A DNA stretch of 33,713 nucleotides from Chara braunii (GCA_003427395.1 BFEA01000549.1:305118-338830), one strand, 5' to 3'; positions 8,190 through 18,373 are shown, counted from the first letter of the stretch. A program made the numbers and translations. The notes: generated by a model from the letters alone, not told the origin.

Positions 8190-9560
8190 CTTTCATTCAT
8201 CAATCACTTGATACTGTGCCGCCTCTTCCTCACTTTCCCATAGTTGTTCACATGTGCATGATGAAGTGTAAGTGAGATGTTCAAGTTCAGTGCTCACCTG
8301 ATGATTGTGCTGTTTCTTCTTCACTCTACCGTAGCTGTTCACATGTGTATGTTGTAGTGTAGGTGTGCTGTTCAAGTTCAGTTCTCACATGATGTTGTGT
8401 TGTTTCTTCTTCACTCTACCATAGTTGTTCACGTGTGTATGTTGTAGTGTAGGTGTGCTGTTCAGATCCGGTTCTCACTTGGGGTTGTTCCGGTTTCTTC
8501 CTCACTTTCCCATAGCTGCTCAGTTGTGCATGATGTAGTGTAAGTGTGTTGTTCAAGTTCAGTGCTCACATGATATTGTGTTGTTTCTTCTTCACTCTTC
8601 TATAGTTGTTCGCATGTGTATGCAGTTGTGTAGGTGTGTTGTTCATATTCAGTTCCCACCCGATGTTGTGCCGGTTTCTTCCTCACCTTCCCACAACTAT
8701 TCACATGTGCATGATGTAGTGTAAGTGTGTTGTCCAAGTTCAGTTCTCACCCGATGGCTGTGCCGGTTTCTTCCTCACTTTCCATAGCTGTTTACCTATG
8801 CATGAGGTAGTGTAAATGTGCAGTTCAAGTTCAGGACTCACCTGATGTTGTGTTGTTTCTTCTTCACTCTACCATAGTTGTTCACGTGTGTATGCTGTAG
8901 TATAGGTGTGCTGTTCAAATCCAGTTCTCACCTGAAGTTGTGTTGTTTCTTCTTCACTCTTCTATAGTTGTTCACGTGTGTATGCTGTAGTATATGTGTG
9001 TTGTTCAAGTTCAGTTATCACCTGATGTTGTGTTGTTTCTTCTTCACTCTACCATAGTTGTTCACATGTGTATGTTGTAGTATAGGTGTGCTGTTCAAGT
9101 TCAGTTCTCACCTGAAGTTGTGTTGTATCTTCTTCACTCTTCTATAGCTGTTCGTGTGTGTATGATGTGGTGTAGGTGGGCTGTTCAGATCCGGTTCTCA
9201 CTTGGGGTTGTGCCGGTTTTCCTCACTTTCCCATAGTTGTTAACATGTGCATGATGTAGTGTAAGTGTGCTGTTCAAGTTCAGTGCTCACCTGATGTTGT
9301 GCTGTTTCTTCTTCACTCTACCATAGCTGTTCACGTGTGTATGCTGTAGTATAGGTGTGCTGTTCAAGTTCAGTTCTCACCTGAAGTTGTGTTGTTTCTT
9401 CTTTATTGTTCTATGGCTGTCCGCGTGTGTATGCAGTTGTGTAGGTGTGCTGTTCAGATTCAGTTCTCACCCGATGTTGTGTCGGTTTCTTCTTCCTCTC
9501 CCATAAGCAGTTCACATGTGCATGATGTGTTGTTCAAGTTCAGTGCTCACTTGGTAAGGT
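8190..9560 (+). repeat. 90-91-bp satellite, type II (about fifteen units)
   Basis: The anchor GTTCACATGTG (or a variant) recurs at 8245, 8337, 8427, 8518, 8608, 8699, 8790, 8880, 8970, 9060, 9150, 9239, 9329, 9419 and 9510. Units fall into three variants by the word before ATAG: CACTTTCCC, CACTCTACC or CACTCTTCT. The string TTCAGATCCGGTTCTCACTT occurs only at 8461 and 9184, eight units apart, which points to a segmental duplication within the array. The frame 9389-9685 is a chance reading through the last units. Confidence 0.9.
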
Positions 9561-10520
9561 GGCGGTTGCGTCCCAGTTGTTCCGTTGTTGACCGCATCGT
9601 CCCCCATCTTTTTGCAAAGCGCGGGAGCCCTCCCGGCTATGTCACGCAGCAGTTAAAACAGAAACAAAACCAAGAGACAACTTAGGACGATGCATAAATA
9701 ATCCCGCGAACCGCTGAGACGAACGCGGTTGCATTGCCCCTTCGCCGCTCTAGCCGGGTGCGCCAGCTGTACATCCCACGGTGCCCTACGACAAGATAGG
9801 TTCTCGCAGGGCACATCTTACCTTCCCTAAGGGGCTGTCACCACCTTGAGGGGCGTATCCCTACCGAGCTACTGACCCACGTGCGAAGGCTTTTACGTGC
9901 AATTGCAGAGGTAGGTCAGCCGAGGGCGTTTGCTCGCTCGCTGGAGTATAGGTACGCTTGGCTAACGCCAAGTGGACCCAAACGTTGTCCGTCCCCTAGG
10001 GCGCTGATCTCTTAGGTACACACGAACGTCGGTCGACTAGGACGGTCTCAACCAAACGTGAAACCCACAATATAATCCTAGTCCCTTTATAACTCTCTGA
10101 CCACAAGGTAAATAAATAAAGGCGGAGACTCGATATTGACGAAAGATTTAGAAGAACAACCTATCCTATAACTTACGGTTGGGTCTGTCGACACCTATTA
10201 AACCCTGCCAGGAATGACTCCTGCAAGTAAATTCCACTGCTACCATGCAGGTCAACAAGTGATCTGGTTCCTGGCCGGAGTTTGAACTCTCGGTTCGACC
10301 ACACCTCTGTACCATATGCAACTTGCTTGGAGGAAAGTATAACGAATAAAAATTTTGTTGGTCGCTTTGTCCTCCTGGGCAATAATTACTCTTTCTGTTC
10401 CACGAATGATGAAGTATCCATGTACATCAATTGGTCATTCAAAACAAAACCACAGTCGATATCGCTGCACAAAGAGAACCATCACCTTCATTACCTACTT
10501 CTTCTTGCAAAATGGAGTAT
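9560..10520. other. Spacer; no gene supported
   Basis: The sequence has balanced composition and only short frames. It holds GGTGCCCTACGACAAGATAG, a GGCTAACGCCAAG inverted word near 9960, and an octamer palindrome TGTCGACA at 10186-10193. That octamer could be an LTR end, because its last bases CGACA complement the TGTCG start at 4758, but there is no primer-binding site after it. A tRNA-like GGTTCGACCA near 10292 does not fold into a cloverleaf. Confidence 0.35.
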
Positions 10521-10523
10521 CCT

Positions 10524-10802
10524 CCCGCAAAAATATAAATTAACCCCTCACGTCATCCAGGACTCCTCGACGGTTGGCTTACATTTCTCTAACCCTCTAG
10601 GAAGTGGTCTGTGGATACTCCTTTCCCTCGCCTGAGCCCGAATCTTATGTCTCCAACTTTTTATTTTAACGGTGAAACCTAAGGTAACCACCCGCAAAAA
10701 TATAAATTAACCCCTCACGTCATCCAGGACTCCTCGACGGTTGGCTTACATTTCTCTAACCCTCTAGGAAGTGGTCTGTGGATACTCCTTTCCCTCACCC
10801 GA
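10524..10802 (+). repeat. Direct repeat, two near-identical copies 167 bp apart
   Basis: The block beginning CCCGCAAAAATATAAATTAA is at 10524-10635 and again at 10691-10802, almost base-for-base identical through GATACTCCTTTCCCTC. The intervening 55 bases are unrelated. High identity suggests a recent local duplication. Open frames crossing it (plus 10282-10635, minus 10764-11039) have no domain I recognise. Confidence 0.85.
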
Positions 10803-11500
10803 GGCCGAAGACTCGGATCTCAGAGGTTGGGCCGTCACCACCGAGTCGGCAAAGTACCACCCCCAACGAATCGGGTCCACTCCAAGTCGATGACAGGGAT
10901 GGCTCCGAAAGCATACGAACCCCCGCCTCGGATGCTTCCTAGAGAGAAAGACTGTGTTCGCCATGAGTAGGTTTCTTTTATTCTTATTACTCATAAGTTT
11001 TGGGTAACTTGATGAAAGAAAACTGAGGGAGATAAACAACGAGAACCATTTGGACAGTTATAGGTAGATAAGGTCATTCGAGATAGAAAAAGACAATCAT
11101 GAGAGGGAAGCTAAATCCGCTCGACCTTATCTGCTTTATTCCAATTGAATTCATTCCGTGATGCACACATAATTAAAGTTTTTCAAAACATCAAATTAAT
11201 TTTGGCATGCAGGCGGTTGAGAAGTAAAGAAAAAACAATCCTCTTCTCTTTTCTCCAACAGGCATAATCAATCTTTGTTTCAAGCATCCTTCTACTTACC
11301 TGCACAACATGCATAAAAAACAAGTTCAAAGAAAACCAATACAACCCCATACCCAAGTCAGACCTCACCTTTCACATGCATGGTTCACACACTCTTTCCT
11401 CTACCTTTTCTTTTGAACGTTCGAAACAAACAGGGTCAAGCAAAGTGCGGGTTCACACAGGTGTGAAAAGAAGTCTGAGTCATTCAACTGACCTCGAGTG
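10803..11500. other. Spacer with a minus-strand splice-donor-like site; no gene supported
   Basis: AT-rich spacer. The minus strand carries TTGTGCAGGTAAGTA (11293-11307), a perfect copy of the 15-mer on the plus strand at 15036-15050. Pyrimidine tracts and CAG words on either strand could resemble introns, but no exon with protein character is visible. Confidence 0.3.
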
Positions 11501-11639
11501 AAGTTTGATCCGGCCCACTCAAGAAGACCGTATAGAATCACGCCGCTTGACGAGAAGGTCGTTGCAACAAGTCGTCAGCAAAGTGATCCACACCACTCCC
11601 CAGAACGATTGCTTGCCACGACACTTTCTCAACACACAA

Positions 11640-11940
11640 TCACCTCAACAACTTGACGGCGTCTCAATGCCGCTGCCACTCGCCTCCAATGTCACCGCGT
11701 CATTGCGGCGCCACGTTTACACTGCTTCAAATCGCGCTACCACTTCAGCGGCACCTCCCCTGCGCCAATGTCCAGCCACCGCTTTCAGTAGTCCATGCAA
11801 AATATAACTGCCACTGCCGTAAAACCCCCGGCAGCGCTTCCGCACGCACCACTGCCAAAAAAAACAGGGCTGCCACCATAGAAATCCGGCAGCGCTTTCG
11901 CACCACTGCCAAAATCTTAGTGCCGCTGCCGCGTTGCCGT
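11640..11940. repeat. CTGCCAC-rich degenerate repeat
   Basis: Words such as ACCACTGCCAAAA and CCGGCAGCGCTT recur. The clearest pair is 11828-11860 and 11886-11914, which differ by a 4-base indel. Overlapping open frames on both strands are Ala/Pro/Arg-rich and probably result from the repeat. Confidence 0.55.
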
Positions 11941-11991
11941 GCCGAGTGAACAACATCATCCCAAAGTCACTCTAAAATGGCTGCCGACGCT

Positions 11992-12151
11992 GTGCAAAAG
12001 GGGCAGAGTCTCCCCTGCACCACTTGCCGATGACTACCGCCGCCGTGCAAAACGGGCAGAGTCTCCCCTGGACCGCTTGTCGAGGACCTGCCGCCGCCGT
12101 GCAAAATGGGCAGAGTCTCCCCTGCACCAGTTGCCGAGGACCTACTGCGAA
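11992..12151 (+). repeat. 53-54-bp tandem repeat, three copies
   Basis: Units start GTGCAAAANGGGCAGAGTCT at 11992, 12045 and 12099. Each contains GGGCAGAGTCTCCCCTG and a CCGCCGCCGT tail. The steps are 53 then 54 bases, so no single frame keeps the same peptide through all three, which argues against a coding repeat. Confidence 0.85.
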
Positions 12152-12985
12152 CAGCAGCACCTCCTGCTGGCACCACGCCGCCCGATGGCTATGGCAGCCT
12201 CTCCTTTCCTCTCTCACTACAGACCTTCACTCCACTCCTCCTCTCACTCCCTGCCCCTCAGCACTCTTGCAGCATAATGTTGCTCTCCACTCCACACTCA
12301 ATCAGAATGTGGGCAGCACCTCAACTGAATGAGGATGCTGCTGGCCAGCCCTGCTTTTATAGTTGGGTTGGAGTGGTGGGCAGCCACTTGAGGCTCAGCC
12401 GGAAAAACGGGGCTGAGCCTAGCCCTCGATCTGAACTTCGATCGAGGGCTGGGAATCCTGATGTTCTACTACAAGTCCCTAGCCTTGGCTATGCACCTGG
12501 CCACTTCCCCAGGCCAGGCGCAGCCTCGAAGTGGTTGTATCAAGCCATTTACGGCTGACTGTTCAAAACGAACAGGCGCAGTCCCATCAGCCCCTAGAAG
12601 CTTCTGGAGCTGCACCTGTTTCACGGCCGCGGCCACATTCGCAGCCGTCACTTTTTCCCTTTCCTCATTCTTTTTTCTACCCCCTATATTTTTCCTGAAC
12701 CCGCGGCCACATACGTGGCTGTGACTTGCTTTTTCCCTTCTTCCTTGGGCAGGGGGCGGCTCGTTCTTACAAAAACGAGCAGCCTCCCCCACACTATCAT
12801 TTCACTTAGTCGAACTAGAGTCAAGCTCAACAGGGGCTTAGCCCCCTTGCCCCAAGCGCCCGTACCCGGATGCAAACCGCGTCGGGTACAAGCGTCGTTC
12901 TGCAGCCCATTCATCAAACGAATGGGCGCAAAACTCGGCCCTCAGAAAAAAACGAGGGGGCACACGTCTGGGGACTCCTCTCCCT

Positions 12986-12992
12986 CGTAGTA

Positions 12993-13028
<36 letters not shown>

Positions 13029-13056
13029 ATAGTAGTAGTAGTAATAGTAGTAGTAT
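12986..13056. repeat. (TAG)n microsatellite
   Basis: TAG/GTA trinucleotide run with a few AAT interruptions. Frames reading poly-Val or poly-Leu through it are artefacts. Confidence 0.95.
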
Positions 13057-13349
13057 TTTTCCCCGTTTTAGCAGCAGATACATTCGACTTCATATTTCCC
13101 ACAGTAGCACTCGTTTGTCAAAACGAACGGGTACCCCAGACAAAAAATGAAATCTAAAAAAAAAAAATAAAAAAAAATAAAGAAAATCTAAGAAAATCTA
13201 AAAGAAGAAACGTGAAATAAAAAGAAAAAGAAAAACAAAGCTTACCTGGCTGCAGAAAAACAGTCGCCCGTTTTCAGTGCATTGGGGTTAAAAAGCCCCA
13301 GTCATTTTCGAATGCGACATCTGTCGCTTCACGGTTAATTCAGTTTTAG

Positions 13350-13377
13350 TTTTTTTTTTTTTTTTTTTTTTTTTTTT
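13350..13377. repeat. Poly-T tract of 28
   Basis: An uninterrupted run of T. On the minus strand this is poly-A and could be the 3' tail of a retroposed copy, with the hairpin sequences of 13384-13570 upstream of it on that strand. Confidence 0.9.
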
Positions 13378-13739
13378 GAAAACCCGTTGGCTTTTCCAAC
13401 GGTCACATCGCTTCGTGGTATACCCACGAGCAGTTGAAACACAGACCTGAGTTCGAGTCCTGAGGGACTCGAAAGTTTCCTCAATTTATGTGTGTCATCC
13501 TTGCGCAGGTGCTATGCAGATTTGCGCACGACAGATCTCAGCCGCGCGATCTTGAGGATCGCGCGGCTGAAATCGGCCGCGCCCAACTGCCTTGGGCTGC
13601 TCCAAAAGGAGCTAGCTCGATAGGATGCAGGCAGTCAGGCTCGACCCTGGTATCAACTGGACGAAAGTCTGGCGACATGACCTAGGCCCAGACCACCCCT
13701 TCGATAGTGATTGGAGTTGCTCTTCTATAAGAAGAGCTT

Positions 13740-14860
13740 GGCCCAGGCCACCCCTTCTGTTTGTGGTTTTGCAGGTCGTGCCTGCCTGCGGCCCTGCAGG
13801 CTCTGCCGTCGAATAGCCGCACAGCCACGGCTCGTCGGTCACCCAACCGGGTAGGCCACGACGCAGGTTTTCTTGGCCCTTGGTATGAAATCAAACCCCG
13901 CGGGCCCAAAAAAAAAAAAAAACTTCATATTCCTCCCGCGCCGAGGCCCCACGCCCGACGCATCCCTCTTCTTAACCTACTTAAGCCCTGAATCGCGCGG
14001 CTGTTAGAATAGGTATAAAATTATTACATTTTACAGTCGTACGCCCATGCGGCGTTACCAATCATGGGAAGAAACCTGGTCACGCTGCCGGTTCTTACCG
14101 CCGATTCCATATGCCGCACGCGTCATGCCTCAGGTTTAATAAGTCTTAGTCTTTCAGTCAAGTCAAGTTCGAATAGACTTATGGTAGATAACCCATCTCA
14201 TCAAGTTATGAAGCCCGATTAACCATTTACTAAGTCGGACATCGTCCGATATTTAAAAACACCGGGCAGATACCCTTGTCAGGGTTTCTGCATCGACACC
14301 GTGACACATGTGCATGTGTGATGTGGGCTCCGTGTTGCAGTTCGGTCTTTCTTCGCTTAGTAATGAGCTGGTCCTTCCTAGTTGCTTCCCTAACTTCGTG
14401 CATGTGCTTGCTCTAAACTAGATAGAGTAGTTTAGTCTTCTCTCACTTAAAGATGAGCCGATTCAGATCTTGTAAGGGGGGGGGGGGGGTAGGTCGAGAA
14501 AGGGTAGGGTTTGATTAGGACTAGGGGGTCTCTCTCTCTCTCGTTCCTCTTTTTTTTCGTCATTTGGTCCTCTTCCCTCTACCCCTCCAATAACCTAAGT
14601 CTAAACCGTTCTCTCTTCCCATTTGGCATGCAACTAACCTTTCCCCCTCGCTTGTTACATTGCCAGGGGACGAACGGTGAAAGAACGTTCACCTCACTTG
14701 GTGGAGAAAGAGGGCAAGGGAAATACAGCCAGTCCCTTGTGCCACCGAGAAGGAAAAGAGAGGGAATATTTGAGAGCGGTGAGCGTGGAAACGCAGTGAA
14801 ATCGGAAAGTGGACTAGTCGAAAGAAGACTAGAGGGAGGGATTGTTGATTGAAAAAGAGG
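13740..14860. other. Spacer with A- and G-homopolymers; no gene supported
   Basis: Holds a poly-A run at about 13908-13921, a run of 14 G at 14476-14489 and a TCTC repeat at 14530-14541. The words GCATCGACA (to 14298) and TTTAAAAACACCG resemble LTR-terminal sequence but have no partner in the window. The frame 14511-14852 has no domain I recognise. Confidence 0.4.
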
Positions 14861-14894
14861 TCAGTTGACTCAACCAGAACCCGGACTGCATGAC

Positions 14895-14903
14895 TATAAA
14901 AAA
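14895..14903 (+). promoter_or_regulatory. TATA-box candidate
   Basis: TATAAAAAA in a GC-richer context (GACTATAAAAAAGGAGAG). It lies about 150 bases before a good splice-donor match and upstream of the coding region at 17.5-24.4 kb on the same strand, so it could drive a retroelement or subgenomic transcript. A TATA-like word alone is weak evidence. Confidence 0.3.
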
Positions 14904-15035
14904 GGAGAGAGCTTGGCTGTGCTTGGTAAAAAGAACAGGACAAGACAAAAAGCATCAAAGGAGAGTTAGGCCTGCGGGAAGGGCTATGTGTTGACCTCAA
15001 TCGGGGATTGTATCGGTTTTTGCTTTTGTGTGAGA

Positions 15036-15050
15036 TTGTGCAGGTAAGTA
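15036..15050 (+). promoter_or_regulatory. Splice-donor-like site CAG^GTAAGTA
   Basis: TTGTGCAGGTAAGTA is a near-perfect eukaryotic 5' splice site. The identical 15-mer occurs on the minus strand at 11293-11307. It lies downstream of the TATA candidate and ahead of the coding region. An intron from here to one of the modules at 17.5 kb or to gag at 20.8 kb is possible but not shown. Confidence 0.35.
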
Positions 15051-17510
15051 AAGGCTTGGAATGCCTTCAACGGGGCAGGGCCGGGAGAGATCGGGCGGCA
15101 AAGGAAAAGGGAAGAGGGGGCAAAGGGGCTACAGGGCCCCTTAGTGTAAAACCGAACCATGAGGGAGACTTGGGGTGTGAATGAAAGAAAGGAGTGCGAC
15201 TTTTGCTGATCGGAATGTGAAGTAGCTTGTGCATGCGTGTGAAGGCCCCAAAAAGACTAAGGGGCCTACTCCAATAATGACGGATGGAATGTATGAGACT
15301 CGAGGAGTGCGTAGCGGCGAGGGGGAGACGGCATTGCCGCACCCTGATGACACCATGGGATTGCAATGCTTAGGGAAATGGTGCGTGGCCTAAGGATGAC
15401 GCTTAGCCTGCGCACAAAAGAAGAAGAACTCTCAAAGAACCCTTGGACTGCCTGCGTATTGGAAGGAGCAATTGCCTGAAAACACAAGGAGGATTTGAAA
15501 ATCGACGCTTGCGACATTGACCAGTGAGGCTACCACCCAACGAGAGGGTTGAGCTACAGCCCCAATGTCAAGCTCTCTCGCTTGATGGCCCACCCCCATC
15601 CATCTCAAAGCACTAGGTGGGGGTGACCCTGGGACGAACGGCCCGCACCCTGAGCTTGAGCGTGGGCGGGCTGAGCCAAGTGGGACCCTCAGTAGGGTCG
15701 ACAAAGGCTCGAAAGTCTACCGGGGTTCGGCCCTACAAAAATGGTGGAGGTGACGGGCAAGGGGTTAAATTGACCATTGCGATTCCGAAGGGGGCGCCCA
15801 ACGCATTTACGCGTACATAATTTAAAATAAGGGAATGAGGACTTGTGTTTGCTCTACCCCTTGAGAGAATCAGATTTGAGGGTGGCTGGGCGCATGGCAT
15901 GGCCAGGCTGGGAGGTATAACATGCATGATGTGCACTAGATCAGCCATCTCCTTGTGGAATGGCTCTAGCCTCCTTCGTTCGGGCTGGTGTTCGCCAGTC
16001 CGGGGAAGCCTTGGGCAAGTCGCAGGTCGATCCTTCCTCTTCGTGTGAAAGGAGGGCTCCGGTTACCTGGCAGGCGGTTGGTGCTTGGACTTCGGCCGAA
16101 GTCCAATAAAAATCCCGCGGCGGAGTGATCCGACCGGCTGGGTGCTTTTCCCTCTTCTTCTTCAGAGCCCAATGGGTTCTTGCACTTTCACTTAAAATTG
16201 CCTGAAGGAACCTCATATGAACGTAACGGTAATCAAGAAGGAACAATCCTACCCTATAAAAGGACAGACAATGGAAGATAAGGGAATGAAGAGATTTGCT
16301 AGACTCCAAGAAAAACTAGCTCACCTTTGAAGATGCTCACGAAAAAGAACCGGCCACTATGTATGGAGATTAGGGGAGAGTGGCACACGCTGTCCTACGA
16401 GAAAACCGTGAGACATGGGTAGGAAGCGCTGGGAGCACTAAGGGAAAGGCACTTGTTCTATGTGTGTCCCACTTGGGACTTGTGATCTGCATGAGGGGAA
16501 ATTGAGCGTCCTGGCTTTCGGAAGGAAAGGGTGGGTTTGCACCGGCTGGTGCGGGTTGTGAAACGTCACTCTCTTTGAAATTTGCCAGGTTTCGTGTGCG
16601 GAGGTCATACCACTGAGCTGTCGGACGAGAGTTTGTCGCGCCGGTTGATTAGTAGCATTCTCACCCGGGCGGTCCGAGCATGGCTCGGTGACCTTGCCCA
16701 GGCGGGGTGCGAAACGTCTCCTCAGGTGGGGCTTAGCCTGTTGGCTGGCGGGGGAAGACCACTGCATGCGGGGCAAGGAGGGAGCCTCAGAGATGATTAG
16801 TAGCTTCTCGCGGTACGACATAGGAAAGGTTGATCCTTATCGGACCGATGGAAGTGAATGCCCGGACGACTGACTTTTATCCTTACCGGGGTGCGCGGGG
16901 TGATTCCCGATGCCAACGGGGGTGTGCGAAAGCGGCAAAACGGGATGGGGTATTTTGGGCAAATGGAGAGGGGTAACACCCTGTGCCGGAGCCTGGATAC
17001 CGCGCTCGCGACGGTTGAGCTATGCTTGAGGTACTGGATAAAACTCTGCCGATAGTAACAGTGGAGAGACCACTTGGGAAAAGACCGGTGAGGAGATGAC
17101 CGGCCTGTGTGCGAGATTGCCTGGATTTTTCTTTTTGTGTCTCCCTCTGTATGATTGTCCGAGATTGGAACTGTTGGGAGGGACCAAGATTCTAGTTTAT
17201 TCCCACCCCCTACCCAAGTCTGCACGAGTGAGAGAAGATGGGGAGGAAAAAGGGTAGGAGTCGGAAGGAGAGGAACCAAGAAAAGGAATGTCGGGTGATG
17301 GTGGCCGACCGAGGGTGCAGTGGGATGACGGTATTTGGGAATGGGCAGGGGAAATTAGGGAGGCCTTGACGAGGGGTCTAAAATAATTCTCATCTAGGAT
17401 GTAGGTTGACCTGACCCAAGGGGCCGATCGATGCTTTCTTTTGAAAAACAAGAATCGGGTGCTGGAAAAACGAGATGGCGCGGTGGTTGTCATCGCCAAC
17501 CGATTCCAGC
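15050..17510. other. Leader-like region with short frames only
   Basis: About 2.5 kb without a convincing gene. A 27-codon basic frame starts at 15061 (M-P-S-T-G-Q-G-R). Plus frames at 16582-16800 and 16858-17055 read as ordinary protein for 60-70 residues, for example G-G-H-T-T-E-L-S-D-E-S-L-S-R-R-L and G-M-G-Y-F-G-Q-M-E-R-G, so they may be decayed exons of the element. I could not align them to the three modules that follow. Overlapping minus-strand frames lack domains. Confidence 0.35.
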
Positions 17511-17519
17511 GGTCCGGAA

Positions 17520-17827
17520 ATGCCGATAGACGTAGCAGGTGGGGTATCTGTCGTGTTGCCGGAAGAAGGAACCTGAACAGATCTAGAGCCGGCATACCAA
17601 ACCATGATGTTGGGCGGCGGGGATGCCTTCCTTTAGATAGAGACGTTGTGGACCAAGGTCAGCCTAACGCAGCTGACGCCGAGCCTGACATATTTGGAAT
17701 TTCGGGGGACTGTAGAAGCCTGGGGGTGGATCCACTTGTCCAAGGGGAGAATGCGATGGTGGTAGATTTGGCACTAGGGATAGTCCCGTATCAGTTATTT
17801 AGGCGGGCGGAACGGGAAGTAGTGTGA
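17520..17827 (+). pseudogene. Module A, N-terminal part of a triplicated unknown protein
   Basis: Read in the frame starting ATG at 17520 (M-P-I-D-V-A-G-G-V-S-V-V-L-P), this copy aligns with 18398-18610 and 19600-19813. The shared pattern is G-G-V-x-V-x-L-P, then an L-G-x-G-x-A-F strand, E-x-L-W, and G-T-V near the end. Two in-frame stops interrupt it, and the long open frame 17441-17827 is in another register. The final residues (A-L-G-I-V-P-Y-Q-L-F-R-R-A-E-R-E) are picked up in that other register and match the start of the C-terminal part. I do not recognise the family. Confidence 0.45.
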
Positions 17828-17848
17828 GCGGCATGTCAGCGGGTCGAA

Positions 17849-18223
17849 ATGGTGATGGAAAAGGTAGATGTACGGGTGGAACTTGGGGATAGGGGGAACG
17901 TGAGGCGGATGCTTAGGACTATGAGGTGTGTCCTGCCTCCGTTCATGGTAGATGCAGTCTTCGGGACTCGGAGTAGGCTGGAATGCATATGCCAATCCAT
18001 GACGAACCTCGGACTCTACCAAGGCGCCCGACAGGACTTCTTCCGTCTATCGGTCGAAATGGGACCCTTCGAAGGGAATTGGGGAAAAGAACTAAGCCGA
18101 GCTACTAAACTGACTCAGCACGGACGAAGTGTTCGTTCCGAGCTCCGTCCATTGGGGAATAGTCTACAGGAATGTGGCGATAGGGAAGACGTTTTTAGAT
18201 GGGCTGAAAGATTTATAGTATGA
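17849..18223 (+). pseudogene. Module A, C-terminal part of the triplicated unknown protein
   Basis: A 124-residue frame. Residues 28-77 contain V-L-P-P-F-M-V-D-A-V-F-G, then F-F-R-L-S-V-E-M-G-P-F-E-G-N. The same two blocks occur in the same order and spacing in module B (V-P-H-F-V-A-G-W-F-G ... Y-Y-K-I-S-L-E-M-G-P-F-H-G-D) and module C (V-P-R-F-M-I-N-L-V-F-G ... F-Y-D-V-S-V-R-H-E-P-F-W-G-N). After residue 85 this copy loses the alignment and ends early, so it looks truncated or frameshifted. No signal peptide or membrane segment is seen, and its function is unknown. Confidence 0.55.
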
Positions 18224-18373
18224 AGAAGAAGACTATCTCTCGGATGAGAGGGGGGATGATGCGATTGAGGATTGGGACCTCTGAGGGAGGGGGTTCCAGG
18301 GTAAGGAATGATATGGGTGGTTGGCACTGTGCAGGGGAAAGGCATGGCTAGGGAACAAAGCCTGAGCTAGCGA

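Larger units (their letters stand above)
12372..13737. repeat. Hairpin-dense segment (about nineteen perfect stem-loops)
   Basis: Perfect short inverted repeats follow one another with small loops. Stems (bp) are at 12376-12387 (4), 12391-12420 (10), 12421-12450 (11), 12480-12491 (5), 12496-12518 (7), 12543-12556 (4), 12559-12575 (6), 12625-12634 (palindrome of 10 bases), 12706-12719 (5), 12759-12780 (7), 12905-12927 (8), 13111-13126 (6), 13283-13300 (5, or 7 with one G-U), 13314-13327 (6), 13384-13402 (7), 13413-13429 (6), 13452-13473 (9), 13538-13570 (14) and 13719-13737 (8). Stem sequences all differ. No protein frame explains them. Confidence 0.7.

Noticed and set aside
7704-9560. Regular arrays could be taken for a CRISPR
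   Set aside because: Units are 90-91 bp of continuous repeat with no unique spacers, in a eukaryotic context.
10186-10193. TGTCGACA as the right end of a 5.4-kb left LTR
   Set aside because: CGACA complements the TGTCG start, but eight bases is too little, the right LTR copy does not reach this far, and no primer-binding site follows.
10262-10302. tRNA-like 3' half ending GGTTCGACCA
   Set aside because: T-arm pairing fails and no anticodon or D-arm is found upstream. A primer-binding site on the minus strand is conceivable but has no adjoining LTR end.
10840-10856. CACCGAGTCGGC resembles the end of a bacterial tracrRNA
   Set aside because: It is a chance 12-base match. No repeat, Cas gene or prokaryotic context is present.
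13440-13475. GTTCGAGTCC as a tRNA T-arm
   Set aside because: It folds instead as a 9-bp hairpin with its own downstream arm, and no cloverleaf is possible.
13640-13660. TGGTATCAACTGG as an initiator-Met primer-binding site
   Set aside because: The match to the usual TGGTATCAGAGC is partial and no LTR terminal CA lies just before it. It is inside the hairpin-dense segment.
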